Positions 1-7,442 are shown, numbered from the stretch's first letter. The stretch: DNA of 10,903 nucleotides from an uncultured bacterium (GCA_934845495.1 CAKWRB010000027.1:1-10903); one strand, 5' to 3'. Made by a program: numbers and translations. Notes: generated by a model from the letters alone, not told the origin.

Positions 1-718
1 GGTAGGGGTCGATCATGTTCACATCCTGCAGGTCGGCGGTGGCGGCTTCGTAAGCCAGGTTTACCGGGTGGTTCAGCGGCAGGTTCCAGATGGGGAAGGT
101 TTCAAACTTGGCATAGCCGGCCTTGATGCCCCGGCGATGCTCGTGGTAGAGCTGGGAAAGGCAGGTGGCCATCTTGCCGCTGCCCGGCCCGGGAGCGGTG
201 ACCACCACCAGCGGCCGGCTGGTGACAATGTACTCATTGCGGCCAAAGCCCTCGTCGCTGACGATGAAGGGGATATTGGTGGGGTAGCCTGCAATGGGAT
301 AGTGCAGGAACACCGGCACACCCAGAGCCTCCAGCCGCTTTTTGAAGGCATCGGCTGCAGCCTGGCCCTGGTCCTGGGTGATGACCACACTGCCCACATA
401 CAGCCCGATGGACCGGAAGGCATCGATGAGTCGCAGCACCTCCAAGTCGTAGGTGATGCCCAGATCGCCCCGGATCTTGTTCTTTTCCAGGTCCCCGGCA
501 TTGACAGCGATGACGATCTCGGCCTGCTCCTTGAGCTGGAGGAGCATCTTCACCTTGCTGTCCGGTGCAAAACCGGGCAGTACCCGGGACGCATGGAAGT
601 CGTCGAACAGCTTGCCGCCGAACTCCAGATAGAGCTTGCCGCCGAACTGGGCGATCCGCTCCTTGATGTGCTCCGACTGCATTTTGAGATATTTATCGTT
701 GTCAAACCCGTTTTTCAC
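1..718 (-). CDS. DUF1846 domain protein, N-terminal part (cut by window edge)
   Basis: This minus-strand reading frame is open from a GTG at 718 to the left edge, giving 239 residues of a family that is usually about 500 long. The N-terminus ([18 protein letters not shown], then [26 protein letters not shown] at residues 26-50) is the typical opening of DUF1846 proteins, which fixes the start. A purine-rich GGCGGAG lies upstream of the GTG. Residues 177-182 read GPGSGK, a P-loop-like turn after a hydrophobic strand (LVVVTAP), so nucleotide binding is possible. Family members are soluble and of unknown function, so no reaction is assigned. The gene is divergent from spoIID and has its own promoter and a structured leader. 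The frame stays open upstream to an ATG at 835, but that extension lies over the inverted repeat and does not look like the family. Confidence 0.9.
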   Translation of the reverse strand, partial: MKNGFDNDKYLKMQSEHIKERIAQFGGKLYLEFGGKLFDDFHASRVLPGFAPDSKVKMLLQLKEQAEIVIAVNAGDLEKNKIRGDLGITYDLEVLRLIDAFRSIGLYVGSVVITQDQGQAAADAFKKRLEALGVPVFLHYPIAGYPTNIPFIVSDEGFGRNEYIVTSRPLVVVTAPGPGSGKMATCLSQLYHEHRRGIKAGYAKFETFPIWNLPLNHPVNLAYEAATADLQDVNMIDPY

Positions 719-782
719 TGCCAATCTCCGCCTTTCCCTTTCCTGCTCTCTGCTGCCTGTGCGACTGGTTTCTGCAAAAAGA

Positions 783-836
783 GATGCCTGTGGGGGGCTA
801 TACTCATTACAGTAGATCCACCCGCCCACAGGCATC
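783..836 (-). terminator. Stem-loop plus T run in the DUF1846 leader (attenuator-like)
   Basis: Bases 783-794 and 825-836 form a perfect 12-bp inverted repeat (GATGCCTGTGGG). On the minus strand the stem can grow by three more G-C pairs past one bulged C. The minus-strand transcript then continues CTCTTTTT (781-775), the form of an intrinsic terminator. It lies after the predicted start near 887 and before the GTG at 718, so it would sit inside the leader rather than behind a gene. On the plus strand it is followed by GTATTTTCTC, a weaker T-rich tail. It could be an attenuator, the end of a small RNA, or a dispersed repeat; the sequence alone does not decide. Confidence 0.5.
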
Positions 837-854
837 GTATTTTCTCATTTCAAT

Positions 855-882
855 TTGTGAGCCAACCATCACAATGTAAAAT
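855..882 (+). promoter_or_regulatory. Possible spoIID promoter (weak)
   Basis: TTGTGA (855-860) and TAAAAT (877-882) are 16 bases apart, a sigma-A-like pair 88 bases before the spoIID start. In Bacillus spoIID is read by sigma-E; I looked for a sigma-E style CATACA-T with a suitably spaced -35 and found nothing convincing. The -35 is also one arm of a small 6-bp inverted repeat (855-860 with 869-874). Confidence 0.25.
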
Positions 883-893
883 TACAATTAAGA

Positions 894-922
894 ATTATAC
901 CACATGGATGCGGGTTTGTATA
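894..922 (-). promoter_or_regulatory. Sigma-A type promoter for the DUF1846 gene
   Basis: On the minus strand TATACA (922-917) is followed after 17 bases by a perfect TATAAT (899-894) with a TG at the extended -10 position. Predicted transcription would start near 887 and give a leader of about 170 nucleotides before the GTG at 718. The -10 is perfect; the -35 matches 4 of 6. Confidence 0.6.
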
Positions 923-969
923 CTCAAAGTTTCCCGCTAATTTCCACAAATTTTTGGAGGTGCTGCTGT

Positions 970-2040
970 ATGCGTCCACGAATCCTGGCTGTTCTTTCCT
1001 TTTTGCTGGCGGCTCTTCTGCTGCCGCCCCTGGCCCTGGGAAAAATACCGGCGCTCTCGCTGCCGGACTTTTCCACCCAGCCCGACGGGGAGGATCTGGG
1101 CTGGATCGGCGAACCCCCATCTTCTTCCGCCGCTGCCCCGGCCGAGGAGGTCATGCTCCCGGCGGACAGCCCCCTGGATATTCCCGATTTCCATATCCTG
1201 AACACCGCCACCGGCCAGGTGGAGACCGTTCCGGTACGGGATTATGTCCGGGGGGCGGTGGCGGCCGAGCTGCCTGCCTCCTTTCACATCGAAGCCATGA
1301 AGGCCCAAGCGGTGGCGGCCCACACCTGGGCACTGCACTGCGCCCTGACCCAGCGCCGGAACCCCGACCCTGCCCTCAAGGGGGCGGATTTCTCTGCCGA
1401 TCCCGACCACCTCAAGGGCTGGGCCCGGGCAGCGGACATCAAAGCCACCTACGGGAATATGGCAGACGAGTACTGGGGCAAGATCACCACCGCCGCCGAC
1501 AGCGTCATGGATTATGTGCTGCTCTACGAGGGGGAACCCATCCAGGCGGTCTACCACTCCTGCAGCATCGGGGTCACCGAATCGGCGGAACATGTCTGGC
1601 AGACGGCTGTCCCCTATCTGGTGCCGGTGCAGTCGGAGGGGGACCGGCTGGCCCCTGCTGCCGAGGCAGAGGTGAGCTTTTCCTCCGACGAGCTGCGCGA
1701 CCGGCTCACCGCTGTCTTTGACGGGCTGGTGCTGGGGGAGAATCCAGCCCTGTGGCTCTCACCGGTGAGCTACACCGATTCGGGCTATATCCTGGAGATC
1801 AAGGTGGGCAACCGCACCGTCACCGGCAAGGAGGTACGGTCGGCACTGGACCTCCGTTCGGCCAGTTTTACCATCGCCTACGACAGCGGCACCGACCGCT
1901 TTACCATCCGCACCCAGGGCTATGGGCACGGTGTGGGGCTGAGCCAGTACGGCGCCGACTACATGGCCCGGCAGGGGGCGGACTTCCGGAAGATCCTCAC
2001 CCACTACTACACTGGGGTGGAGTTGGCCCTGCTGGACTAA
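970..2040 (+). CDS. spoIID: Stage II sporulation protein D (SpoIID), peptidoglycan lytic transglycosylase
   Basis: SpoIID is the lytic transglycosylase of the SpoIID-SpoIIP-SpoIIM engulfment complex, cutting denuded glycan strands so that the mother cell membrane can move around the forespore. The 356-residue product has a signal/anchor helix (residues 5-23), a proline- and serine-rich linker to about residue 70, and a full SpoIID domain to the end. The signature VAAELPASFHIEAMKAQAVA spans residues 97-116, with Glu100 at the position of the catalytic glutamate known from Bacillus. The C-terminal motif GYGHGVGLSQYGA is at 317-329. The ATG at 970 is chosen because GGAGG lies nine bases before it and it starts directly at the signal helix; the frame is open to an ATG at 904, which would add 22 residues with no RBS. 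It is a single gene ending at a strong terminator. Confidence 0.93.
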   Translation: MRPRILAVLSFLLAALLLPPLALGKIPALSLPDFSTQPDGEDLGWIGEPPSSSAAAPAEEVMLPADSPLDIPDFHILNTATGQVETVPVRDYVRGAVAAELPASFHIEAMKAQAVAAHTWALHCALTQRRNPDPALKGADFSADPDHLKGWARAADIKATYGNMADEYWGKITTAADSVMDYVLLYEGEPIQAVYHSCSIGVTESAEHVWQTAVPYLVPVQSEGDRLAPAAEAEVSFSSDELRDRLTAVFDGLVLGENPALWLSPVSYTDSGYILEIKVGNRTVTGKEVRSALDLRSASFTIAYDSGTDRFTIRTQGYGHGVGLSQYGADYMARQGADFRKILTHYYTGVELALLD

Positions 2041-2060
2041 ATCCCTCCCCTGCACAAAAA

Positions 2061-2120
2061 AGCCGTCGGACCCAGCCGGGATACGCTTTCCCGTCTGCCG
2101 TGTCCGGCGGCTCTTTTTTT
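2061..2120. terminator. Bidirectional terminator between spoIID and the seven-gene operon
   Basis: AGCCGTCGGAC (2061-2071) pairs with GTCCGGCGGCT (2102-2112) over 11 bp with one wobble, followed by seven T (2114-2120). Six A precede the left arm, so the minus strand has a matching T run. The interior can form a second hairpin (GGGA with TCCC). It serves both convergent genes; the stop codon of the minus-strand gene touches the T tract. Confidence 0.85.
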
Positions 2121-2479
2121 CATATTCCCAGGATCCAGAAGCACCCGGCCTGGCGGTCCTCCTCGGTGAACCAGGCATCAATCTCCTGGAACAGCCGCTC
2201 AAAGCAGGCGGCGTCCTTGTCCATTGCCTCCTGGCGGATCTCCGCCCAGTCATAGAGCGAGATGCAGTTGGGGGCATCCCACTGAAAATCCGGGATCGGC
2301 CCCTCGTAGAAGAAGGGCAGCAGCATGGGCAGGCCCTCGTCATCATCGGTGAGGTAGAGGGAATCCTCGTCCCAGTACACCTCCCCGGTCCAGCCGGCAT
2401 GGGCCAGCTCGTAGACATCGTGCGCCGACAGCTCTGCAAAGGTATAGGTGCGCACCTCTGCCGTTTTGGTTTCGCTCAT
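2120..2479 (-). CDS. Small acidic protein of unknown function, last gene of the operon
   Basis: I do not recognise this 119-residue protein. It is strongly acidic and rich in aromatic residues (for example GEVYWDEDSLYLTDDDEG at 32-49 and a tail ending CFWILGI), with no signal peptide or membrane helix, so it is probably a small soluble cytoplasmic protein. The pattern of short strands followed by a helix (DKDAACFERLFQEIDAWF, 87-104) suggests one compact domain. Its ATG overlaps the stop of the histidine kinase gene (ATGA), and a GAGGAGG inside the kinase end lies about eight bases upstream, so the two are probably translationally coupled. That makes a role linked to the two-component system possible, but this is only inference from position. 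Its TGA sits at the edge of the operon terminator. Confidence 0.8.
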   Translation of the reverse strand: MSETKTAEVRTYTFAELSAHDVYELAHAGWTGEVYWDEDSLYLTDDDEGLPMLLPFFYEGPIPDFQWDAPNCISLYDWAEIRQEAMDKDAACFERLFQEIDAWFTEEDRQAGCFWILGI

Positions 2480-3771
2480 ATCCGATCCTCCTCGGTCACC
2501 GGCAAAGTCACACGGATGCTGGTGCCCTCGTCCGGGCGGGAAACCAGCGTGATCTGGCCGGAATACTTGGCTGTGATGTGCTTGACGATGGAAAGCCCCA
2601 GTCCGGTGCCGCCCTCCCGCTTGCTGCGCCCCTTGTCCACCCGGTAAAAGCGCTCAAACACCCGAGACTGATGCTCCAGCGGAATGCCGATGCCGGTATC
2701 CACCACCGAAATCACACACTGATAGGCGTCGGGCGAGATGCGCACGGTGACCCGTCCATTTTCCCGGTTGTATTTGACGGCATTTTCCAGCAGGTTCTTG
2801 AGCAGCTGGCGCAGGTCATCCGGGTAGGCATAGTAGTGTGCTGCCCCATAGATCTCCCCGGTGATGCCCCGCTTTTTCATGATGGGCTCCAGCGAGCGGA
2901 AGATGTCCTCGCACAGCCCCCGGAGGTCCACCCGCTCCCAGACCTCCTCGGCCTTTTTGGACTCCAGGCTGGACAGGCGCAGGATGTCGTCGATGAGATT
3001 GGACATCCGCCGCCCCTCCTCGCCGATGCGCTCCAGGTACTGGTTCCGCTGCTCCGGGTCGGTGACCACACCGGAGGTCATCAGTTCGGTGAAACCCAGG
3101 ATGGAGGTGATGGGGGTTTTCAGCTCGTGGGAGATGTTGGCGATGAACTCCCGGCGCTGGGCCTCCATCTGTCGGGACTGGGTGACATTGGTGAGGACGA
3201 TCACCGCCGAGATCTGGTTGTTGGCATCGAACAGCGCCCCCACTGCCGGCGTGACCCGGGCGGACACGATGGTGCCGGTTTCGGCTGTGAGGTCCAGATC
3301 CAGCACGGTGGAGACCTCGTTGGTGATAGCATTGCGCACCGCCTTGCGGAGCCCCTCGTCGTCACAGGCCTCTGCAAGGGAGGAGTTCACCAGCTCCTCG
3401 CAGCCGGTGAGGTACTTGTAGGCCGAAGCATTGCACTGGCGGATCACAAAGCGCTCGTCCACCAGCAGCAGGCCGCTGTCCATATTGTCCAGAATGTAGT
3501 AGGCCTTGCGGCGCTCCTTTTCCACCCGCTGCCGGCTGGCCGAAAGCTCATCGGTGAGCTTTTCGATCCCGGCTGCCACCCGGGCGGTATCGCCCTGACA
3601 GGGCATGGTCACAAAGGGGTGTTCCCCATCTGCCGGCAGCTGTTCCAGCCGATCGGCCAGCATGGCCAGATCCCGGGCCGCCTGGGGCTGGTGACGGCGG
3701 CGCAGCAGCGCCATACCACCTGCGCCCAGTACCATGCCGCCCAGCAGAACGATCAGCATCTTCCAATCCAT
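2476..3771 (-). CDS. PhoR-like sensor histidine kinase, single membrane helix with cytoplasmic PAS
   Basis: The 431-residue protein autophosphorylates on a histidine and passes the phosphate to the response regulator encoded just upstream. In order: one membrane helix (about residues 4-23), a basic stop-transfer RRRH, a linker coiled region, a PAS domain (about 92-200), a HisKA domain with FIANISHELKTPITS (209-223; His215 is the phosphoacceptor), and an HATPase domain with N box LLKNLLENAVKYN (323-335), G1 DTGIGIP (358-364), F box FERFYRVD (372-379) and G2 GGTGLGLSIVKH (387-398). All catalytic boxes are intact. Unlike classical Bacillus PhoR there is no second helix and no extracytoplasmic loop, so the signal is probably read inside the cell by the PAS domain or through partners. 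The start ATG has GAGGCGGTG upstream and lies 19 bases after the regulator stop. Phosphate sensing is a family guess; the actual signal is unknown. Confidence 0.93.
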   Translation of the reverse strand: MDWKMLIVLLGGMVLGAGGMALLRRRHQPQAARDLAMLADRLEQLPADGEHPFVTMPCQGDTARVAAGIEKLTDELSASRQRVEKERRKAYYILDNMDSGLLLVDERFVIRQCNASAYKYLTGCEELVNSSLAEACDDEGLRKAVRNAITNEVSTVLDLDLTAETGTIVSARVTPAVGALFDANNQISAVIVLTNVTQSRQMEAQRREFIANISHELKTPITSILGFTELMTSGVVTDPEQRNQYLERIGEEGRRMSNLIDDILRLSSLESKKAEEVWERVDLRGLCEDIFRSLEPIMKKRGITGEIYGAAHYYAYPDDLRQLLKNLLENAVKYNRENGRVTVRISPDAYQCVISVVDTGIGIPLEHQSRVFERFYRVDKGRSKREGGTGLGLSIVKHITAKYSGQITLVSRPDEGTSIRVTLPVTEEDRI

Positions 3772-3790
3772 TGCATCACCGCCTCATTCC

Positions 3791-4477
3791 TCAGCCGATG
3801 AACTTATAGCCCACCGACCGCACCGTTTTGATATACCGGGGATTTTCCACATCATCGTGGAGCTTGGCCCGGAGGGTTTTGATGTGCATATCCAGGGTAC
3901 GGGTCTCTCCGACAAAGTCAAAGCCCCAGATCTCCCCCAGCAGTTCGTCCCGGGGCACCACCCGGCTGCTGTTGGAGAGCAGGATCCGCAGCAGCTCGTA
4001 CTCCTTGAGGGTGAGATCCAGGTGCTGGCCACCCTGGGTGACCTCGTGGTTGTCCAGATCGATGACCAGGTCACCGCCGGTGAGCCGCTGCTGCCGGTGT
4101 TCCACCGGCTGCCGGCGCAGTGCCGCCCGGACCCGGGCCGCCAGTTCCAGCAGACCAAAGGGCTTGGCGATGTAATCCTCTGCCCCCAGATCCAGCCCCC
4201 GGACCTTGTCCACTTCGCTGGACTTGGCAGTCAGAAAGATCACCGGTACATTCCGGGTCTGGGCGCTCTCCTTCATCCGGCGCAGCGCCTCCAAGCCATC
4301 CAGTTCCGGCATCATGATGTCCATCAGCACCAGATCGGGCAGCTGGCGGCGCATCCGCTCCAGCATGGGTGGCGCCGACTCGAACACCTCGACCTCGTAA
4401 CCATAGGATTCCAGCGTACACCGCAGGATCTCCCGGATATTGTCATCATCTTCTGCCGCATAAATCCGACTGCTCAT
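3791..4477 (-). CDS. OmpR/PhoB-family response regulator
   Basis: This 228-residue DNA-binding regulator is the partner of the adjacent histidine kinase. The receiver domain covers about residues 1-120: acidic pocket EDD at 9-11, phosphoacceptor Asp53 in LVLMDIMMPELDG, Thr83 in FLTAK, and Lys105 in IAKPFG. A winged-helix domain follows (about 130-228) with the recognition-helix region ETRTLDMHIKTLRAKL and the end YIKTVRSVGYKFIG typical of PhoB/OmpR. I chose the ATG at 4477: AGAGGAGG sits six bases before it and the receiver starts at once (SSRIYAAEDDDN). The frame is open eleven codons further, but that stretch overlaps the preceding gene. Spacing to the gene upstream is one base (TGA-G-ATG). 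Phosphate control is possible from similarity to PhoP, but no target site is visible here. Confidence 0.94.
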   Translation of the reverse strand: MSSRIYAAEDDDNIREILRCTLESYGYEVEVFESAPPMLERMRRQLPDLVLMDIMMPELDGLEALRRMKESAQTRNVPVIFLTAKSSEVDKVRGLDLGAEDYIAKPFGLLELAARVRAALRRQPVEHRQQRLTGGDLVIDLDNHEVTQGGQHLDLTLKEYELLRILLSNSSRVVPRDELLGEIWGFDFVGETRTLDMHIKTLRAKLHDDVENPRYIKTVRSVGYKFIG

Positions 4478-4478
4478 C

Positions 4479-5021
4479 TCATTCCTCCTCTTTTGCTCCG
4501 GCCTCCACACAGGTCAGCCGGGTCACACCGGGGCTTCCGGGATCCTCCTCCAGCTCCACCGCTGCATAGACCCTCATCCGGCGAAGCCGCTCCTCTGCCT
4601 GCCGGAGTTCGGCCTCCTCGCCCCGAAGCCGGGCAGTGAATCCGGTTCCGGTCAGTGCGATCTCCTCCACACGCACCCCGTCAAAGGCGGCGGCTGTTTC
4701 CAGCAGATCCCGCACCGGCAGGAAAAACAGCCCCTTCCCCTCGGCGGCGGAATCCAGCTCCGCCTCCAGCAGTTCCCGGGCAAATTCCGCACTGCCTCCG
4801 TCCTCAAACAGGCTCAGTGCCACCCGGTACTCCGGCCGGGCTGTCACTGCCGCCACCGCCCGGTTCCAGGCGGTGGAAACCGACCAGTTTCCGGACAGGC
4901 CGGCACCGGCAGCTACCACCCCTGCCAGCAATGCCAGAAAAAGCACCGTGGCTGCCAGCGCCTGGAGCAGTGGCCGCTGTGTTCCGCTCTGCTCCGGGCG
5001 GGAGGATTCCTTCCCGGTCAT
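4479..5021 (-). CDS. Unknown one-helix membrane protein upstream of the two-component genes
   Basis: I do not recognise this 180-residue protein. It has a short hydrophilic N-tail (residues 1-17), one strong membrane helix (about 18-42), and a mostly acidic extracytoplasmic part. The latter has a helical, glutamate- and alanine-rich stretch (SAEFARELLEAELDSAAEG, 77-95), then strands and a helix (IALTGTGFTARLRG, 121-134; AELRQAEERLRRMRVYAAVELEED, 137-160). The single helix followed by alternating strands and one helix is loosely like PilN or other small bitopic assembly proteins, but no motif confirms this. Three bases separate its ATG from the phosphatase stop (TAG-GAG-ATG), with GGGAG upstream, and one base separates its stop from the response regulator start. 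Its position makes it a candidate accessory or sensory partner of the kinase, which has no external domain of its own. Confidence 0.8.
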   Translation of the reverse strand: MTGKESSRPEQSGTQRPLLQALAATVLFLALLAGVVAAGAGLSGNWSVSTAWNRAVAAVTARPEYRVALSLFEDGGSAEFARELLEAELDSAAEGKGLFFLPVRDLLETAAAFDGVRVEEIALTGTGFTARLRGEEAELRQAEERLRRMRVYAAVELEEDPGSPGVTRLTCVEAGAKEEE

Positions 5022-5024
5022 CTC

Positions 5025-5681
5025 CTACTCTCCCAGCACATAGTCTGCCACATCGGACGGCTGTTCGGCCAGATAGCAGGCCCCGGCAGCGGTAAGTTCC
5101 TCCCGGCTGCCGTAGCCGTAGAGCACACCCACGCAGTCGATGCCGAAGGCAGCAGCACCCTCCACATCATGCCGGCGGTCACCCACCATCAGCACCTGTT
5201 CCGGCTCCGGCGCACCCACCGAGGCCAGGACATAGTCGATCACCTCGGCCTTTTTGGTGCGGGCGGTATCCAGGGTGGCGCCGCCGATGAAGTCAAAGCA
5301 ATCGGTCAGGCCAAAGCGCTCGGCAATGGACCGGGCAAAGGGCTCCGGCTTGCTGGTGGCAACGCACAGCACCTTGCCTGCCTCTTTGAGCCGCAGCAGG
5401 CTCTCCCGGATGCCGGGATAGGGGATATTCTTCTCCACGCCGATCCGGGCAAACAGCTCCCGGAAATCCCGGATGCCCTGCCAGGCCTGCTCCTCGTTCA
5501 TGCCGTAAAAGTCCCGGAAGCCCTCCGCCAGCGGCGGACCGATCATCCGGCAGAGGTTCTGGTAGTTATCCTCCTCAATGCCCTGGCAGTGCAGCGCATG
5601 ACGCACGCAGGTGGTGATCCCCTCGGCGGGATCGGTGATGGTTCCGTCCAGATCAAACAGGATATGGGTATAGGGTTTCAT
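5025..5681 (-). CDS. HAD-family phosphatase (phosphoglycolate phosphatase / 5'-nucleotidase-like)
   Basis: This 218-residue HAD subfamily IA hydrolase removes phosphate from a small metabolite through an aspartyl-phosphate. Motif I is DLDGT (10-14; Asp10 nucleophile, Asp12 acid/base), motif II the serine of VATSK (108-111), the motif III lysine is one of Lys143/Lys144, and motif IV is GDRRHDVEGA (167-176). A helical cap lies between motifs I and II (about 20-85). The tail with VGVLYGYGSREEL (184-196) resembles the branch often annotated as 5'-nucleotidase or Gph/PpaX-like phosphatase; the substrate cannot be read. The ATG at 5681 is chosen because a full AGGAGGT lies just upstream; the open frame continues 31 codons further into rsmE and is not used. 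It follows rsmE by 29 bases in the same operon, a likely housekeeping clean-up enzyme. Confidence 0.92.
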   Translation of the reverse strand: MKPYTHILFDLDGTITDPAEGITTCVRHALHCQGIEEDNYQNLCRMIGPPLAEGFRDFYGMNEEQAWQGIRDFRELFARIGVEKNIPYPGIRESLLRLKEAGKVLCVATSKPEPFARSIAERFGLTDCFDFIGGATLDTARTKKAEVIDYVLASVGAPEPEQVLMVGDRRHDVEGAAAFGIDCVGVLYGYGSREELTAAGACYLAEQPSDVADYVLGE

Positions 5682-5710
5682 CGGTGACCTCCTTCCGGTT
5701 TCTATCAAGT

Positions 5711-6436
5711 TCAGTTCAGGTTGCCGGTGTGGTACATCAGCACCGACAGGGCCGCCATGGGGGCAGTCTCGCATCGCAGGATGCGGGGCCCCAGCGTCAG
5801 CGAGGGGATCCCCAGCGCCAGCGCCAGCTGCCGCTCCGAGTCTTCATAGCCGCCCTCGGCGCCAATCAAAATCGAAGCCTCGTCCCCGATGCGGTCCAGC
5901 ACCTCCTGCATGGGAGCAGTGCTGCGCTCATAAAAGAGCATGGCCCCGGGCCGGGCTGCCATCTCCTCCAGGGCAGGGCGAAGCTCCATCATCTCCCGCA
6001 CCTGGGGAATCCGCCCCCGTCCGCTCTGCTTGGCGGCCTCGGCTGCAATGCGGGCAAGGCGCACCCGCTTCTTTTCAAAGCTCTTGGGATCCGGTCGGGA
6101 GACACAGCGCCGGGTGAGCACCGGGACGATCTCCCCTACACCCAGCTCCACCGCCTTCTGCACGATCAGCTCCAGCTTCTCGGCCTTGGGCATGGCCATG
6201 TAGAGCCGCACATACACACTCGGCTCGGTGCGGCAGGGATAACTCTCCTCCACCGTGAGGAACACCTCCTGGGGGGTGACCAGGTCCAGCACACAGTCAA
6301 AGTCGGTGCCCTGTCCGTCCGAAAGGGTCAGGCGCTCGCCGGGCTGCATCCGCAGGCTCCGGGCGATGTGGGCGGCATCTTCCCCGGTGATGACGGCCTT
6401 TCCGCCCGCTATGGCATCACAGAAAAAACGCGGCAT
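5711..6436 (-). CDS. rsmE: 16S rRNA (uracil-1498-N3)-methyltransferase RsmE
   Basis: RsmE methylates N3 of U1498 in 16S rRNA in the assembled 30S subunit, using S-adenosylmethionine. The 241-residue protein has the usual two parts: an N-terminal PUA-like RNA-binding domain (about 1-70, starting MPRFFCD) and a C-terminal SPOUT trefoil-knot domain. The knot motifs are clear: KAEKLELIVQKAVELGV at 84-100, IGAEGGYEDSE at 191-201, and LGPRILRCETAPMAAL at 215-230. The length is normal. The ATG at 6436 is chosen for its fit to the family start and an AAGGAG ten bases upstream; the frame stays open seven codons further into prmA. Its start lies four bases after the prmA stop, matching the common prmA-rsmE pair in Firmicutes. 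Confidence 0.96.
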   Translation of the reverse strand: MPRFFCDAIAGGKAVITGEDAAHIARSLRMQPGERLTLSDGQGTDFDCVLDLVTPQEVFLTVEESYPCRTEPSVYVRLYMAMPKAEKLELIVQKAVELGVGEIVPVLTRRCVSRPDPKSFEKKRVRLARIAAEAAKQSGRGRIPQVREMMELRPALEEMAARPGAMLFYERSTAPMQEVLDRIGDEASILIGAEGGYEDSERQLALALGIPSLTLGPRILRCETAPMAALSVLMYHTGNLN

Positions 6437-6440
6437 ACCG

Positions 6441-7364
6441 TTACTTCTCCTTTGCACATTCCAGTGCTACCCAGCCAGCCGAAGTCCGGCGGCGCAGCAC
6501 GGTAAAGCCATTTTCAACCAGGGCGGCCTGCACATCGGCCTCCCGCTCGTCGATGATGCCAGAGGTGATCAGCACGGCGCCTTCCGCCATAAAGCGGCCC
6601 ACATTGGGCAGCAGCTGGATGATGACATCGGCTACAATGTTGGCGCAGACGATGTCGTACACCCCTTCCACCTTCTGCACCAGGTCGCCGCAGATGAACT
6701 GCACCCGGTCATCGGTGTGGTTGATGGCGCTGTTCTCCTCTGCCACACGCACCGCAGTGGGGTCAATCTCCACGCCCACGGCGCCATCGCAGCCCAGCAG
6801 CGCTGCCGAAATGGCCAGGATGCCGCTGCCGCTGCCCACATCCAGCACCTTCTTGCCGGGGGCGCAGTGCTCCTCCAGGAACTCCAGGCAAAGCCGGGTG
6901 GTGTCGTGGCTGCCGGTGCCGAAGGCCATACCCGGATCCAGGGTGATGATGACCTCTTCGGGCTGCTTCTCATACTCCTCCCAGGACGGGCAGACCACCA
7001 GACGGTTGCCCAGCTTCTGGGGGTGATAGTACTGCTTCCAGGCGGTGGCCCACTCCTCCTGCTTTACCGCAGTGGTGGAGATGGTGTTGGCAATGCCGGC
7101 GGCAGTGTACTTCTCCCGCAGGAAGGCGATGGCCTCGGCAGGGTTGTCGTCCGGGCTGATGTAGATGTGGATCAGTGCCTTGGTCACATCCTTTTCCAGC
7201 AGCTCCTCATCGATCAGGTCGATGTGAGCGATTTTCGGCGCCTCGGTGCGCAGATCGGAGTAATCCTCGATGTAAATGCCATAGGGCACCACCATCTGTG
7301 CAATGGCTGCTGCCTCGTCCACCTGAGCAGCGGAAATTTCGATATTGATTTCAGTCCAGTCCAT
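6441..7364 (-). CDS. prmA: Ribosomal protein L11 methyltransferase PrmA
   Basis: PrmA methylates amino groups of ribosomal protein L11 with S-adenosylmethionine. The 307-residue protein has the N-terminal substrate-binding part (about 1-100) and a Rossmann methyltransferase domain. Diagnostic motifs are DPGMAFGTGSHDTTRLCLEF (143-162), the SAM loop LDVGSGSGILAI (174-185), acidic VGVEIDP (196-202), and ANIVADVI (241-248) in place of the usual NILA. The length is typical. The ATG at 7364 has GGGAGG six bases before it. It is the first gene of a seven-gene minus-strand operon and is preceded by a good promoter. In many Firmicutes prmA directly follows dnaJ; here two inverted genes lie between them. 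Confidence 0.96.
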   Translation of the reverse strand: MDWTEINIEISAAQVDEAAAIAQMVVPYGIYIEDYSDLRTEAPKIAHIDLIDEELLEKDVTKALIHIYISPDDNPAEAIAFLREKYTAAGIANTISTTAVKQEEWATAWKQYYHPQKLGNRLVVCPSWEEYEKQPEEVIITLDPGMAFGTGSHDTTRLCLEFLEEHCAPGKKVLDVGSGSGILAISAALLGCDGAVGVEIDPTAVRVAEENSAINHTDDRVQFICGDLVQKVEGVYDIVCANIVADVIIQLLPNVGRFMAEGAVLITSGIIDEREADVQAALVENGFTVLRRRTSAGWVALECAKEK

Positions 7365-7413
7365 AATGAACCTCCCAGCTTACAGAATTTTTACAAAAAT
7401 TATAGGTAATATT

Positions 7414-7442
7414 ATCATAGCAAAAAACAGCCGAATCCACAA
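7414..7442 (-). promoter_or_regulatory. Extended -10 promoter for prmA and its operon
   Basis: On the minus strand TTGTGG (7442-7437) is followed after 17 bases by TATGAT (7419-7414) preceded by TGC, an extended -10. A second TATAAT (7404-7399) lies 17 bases after TTTTTT and may be an alternative start. The region is shared with the divergent lipoprotein promoter, their -35 boxes being only seven bases apart. Confidence 0.65.

Noticed and set aside
68..940. 290-codon plus-strand open frame
   Set aside because: It lies opposite the DUF1846 gene, whose frame has clear family similarity, and its product has low-complexity features of an antisense frame in GC-rich DNA.
841..969. Sigma-E promoter before spoIID
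   Set aside because: Partial matches such as ATCACAAT (868-875) with TCAATTT (850-856) have a spacer of 11, too short for sigma-E.
954..1721. 255-codon plus-strand frame within spoIID
   Set aside because: Glycine- and proline-rich out-of-frame shadow of spoIID.
2578..3801. 407-codon plus-strand open frame
   Set aside because: It is the antisense of the histidine kinase, which has all catalytic boxes; no RBS and no recognisable domain.
6255..7409. 384-codon plus-strand open frame
   Set aside because: Antisense of prmA and part of rsmE; both real genes have diagnostic motifs.
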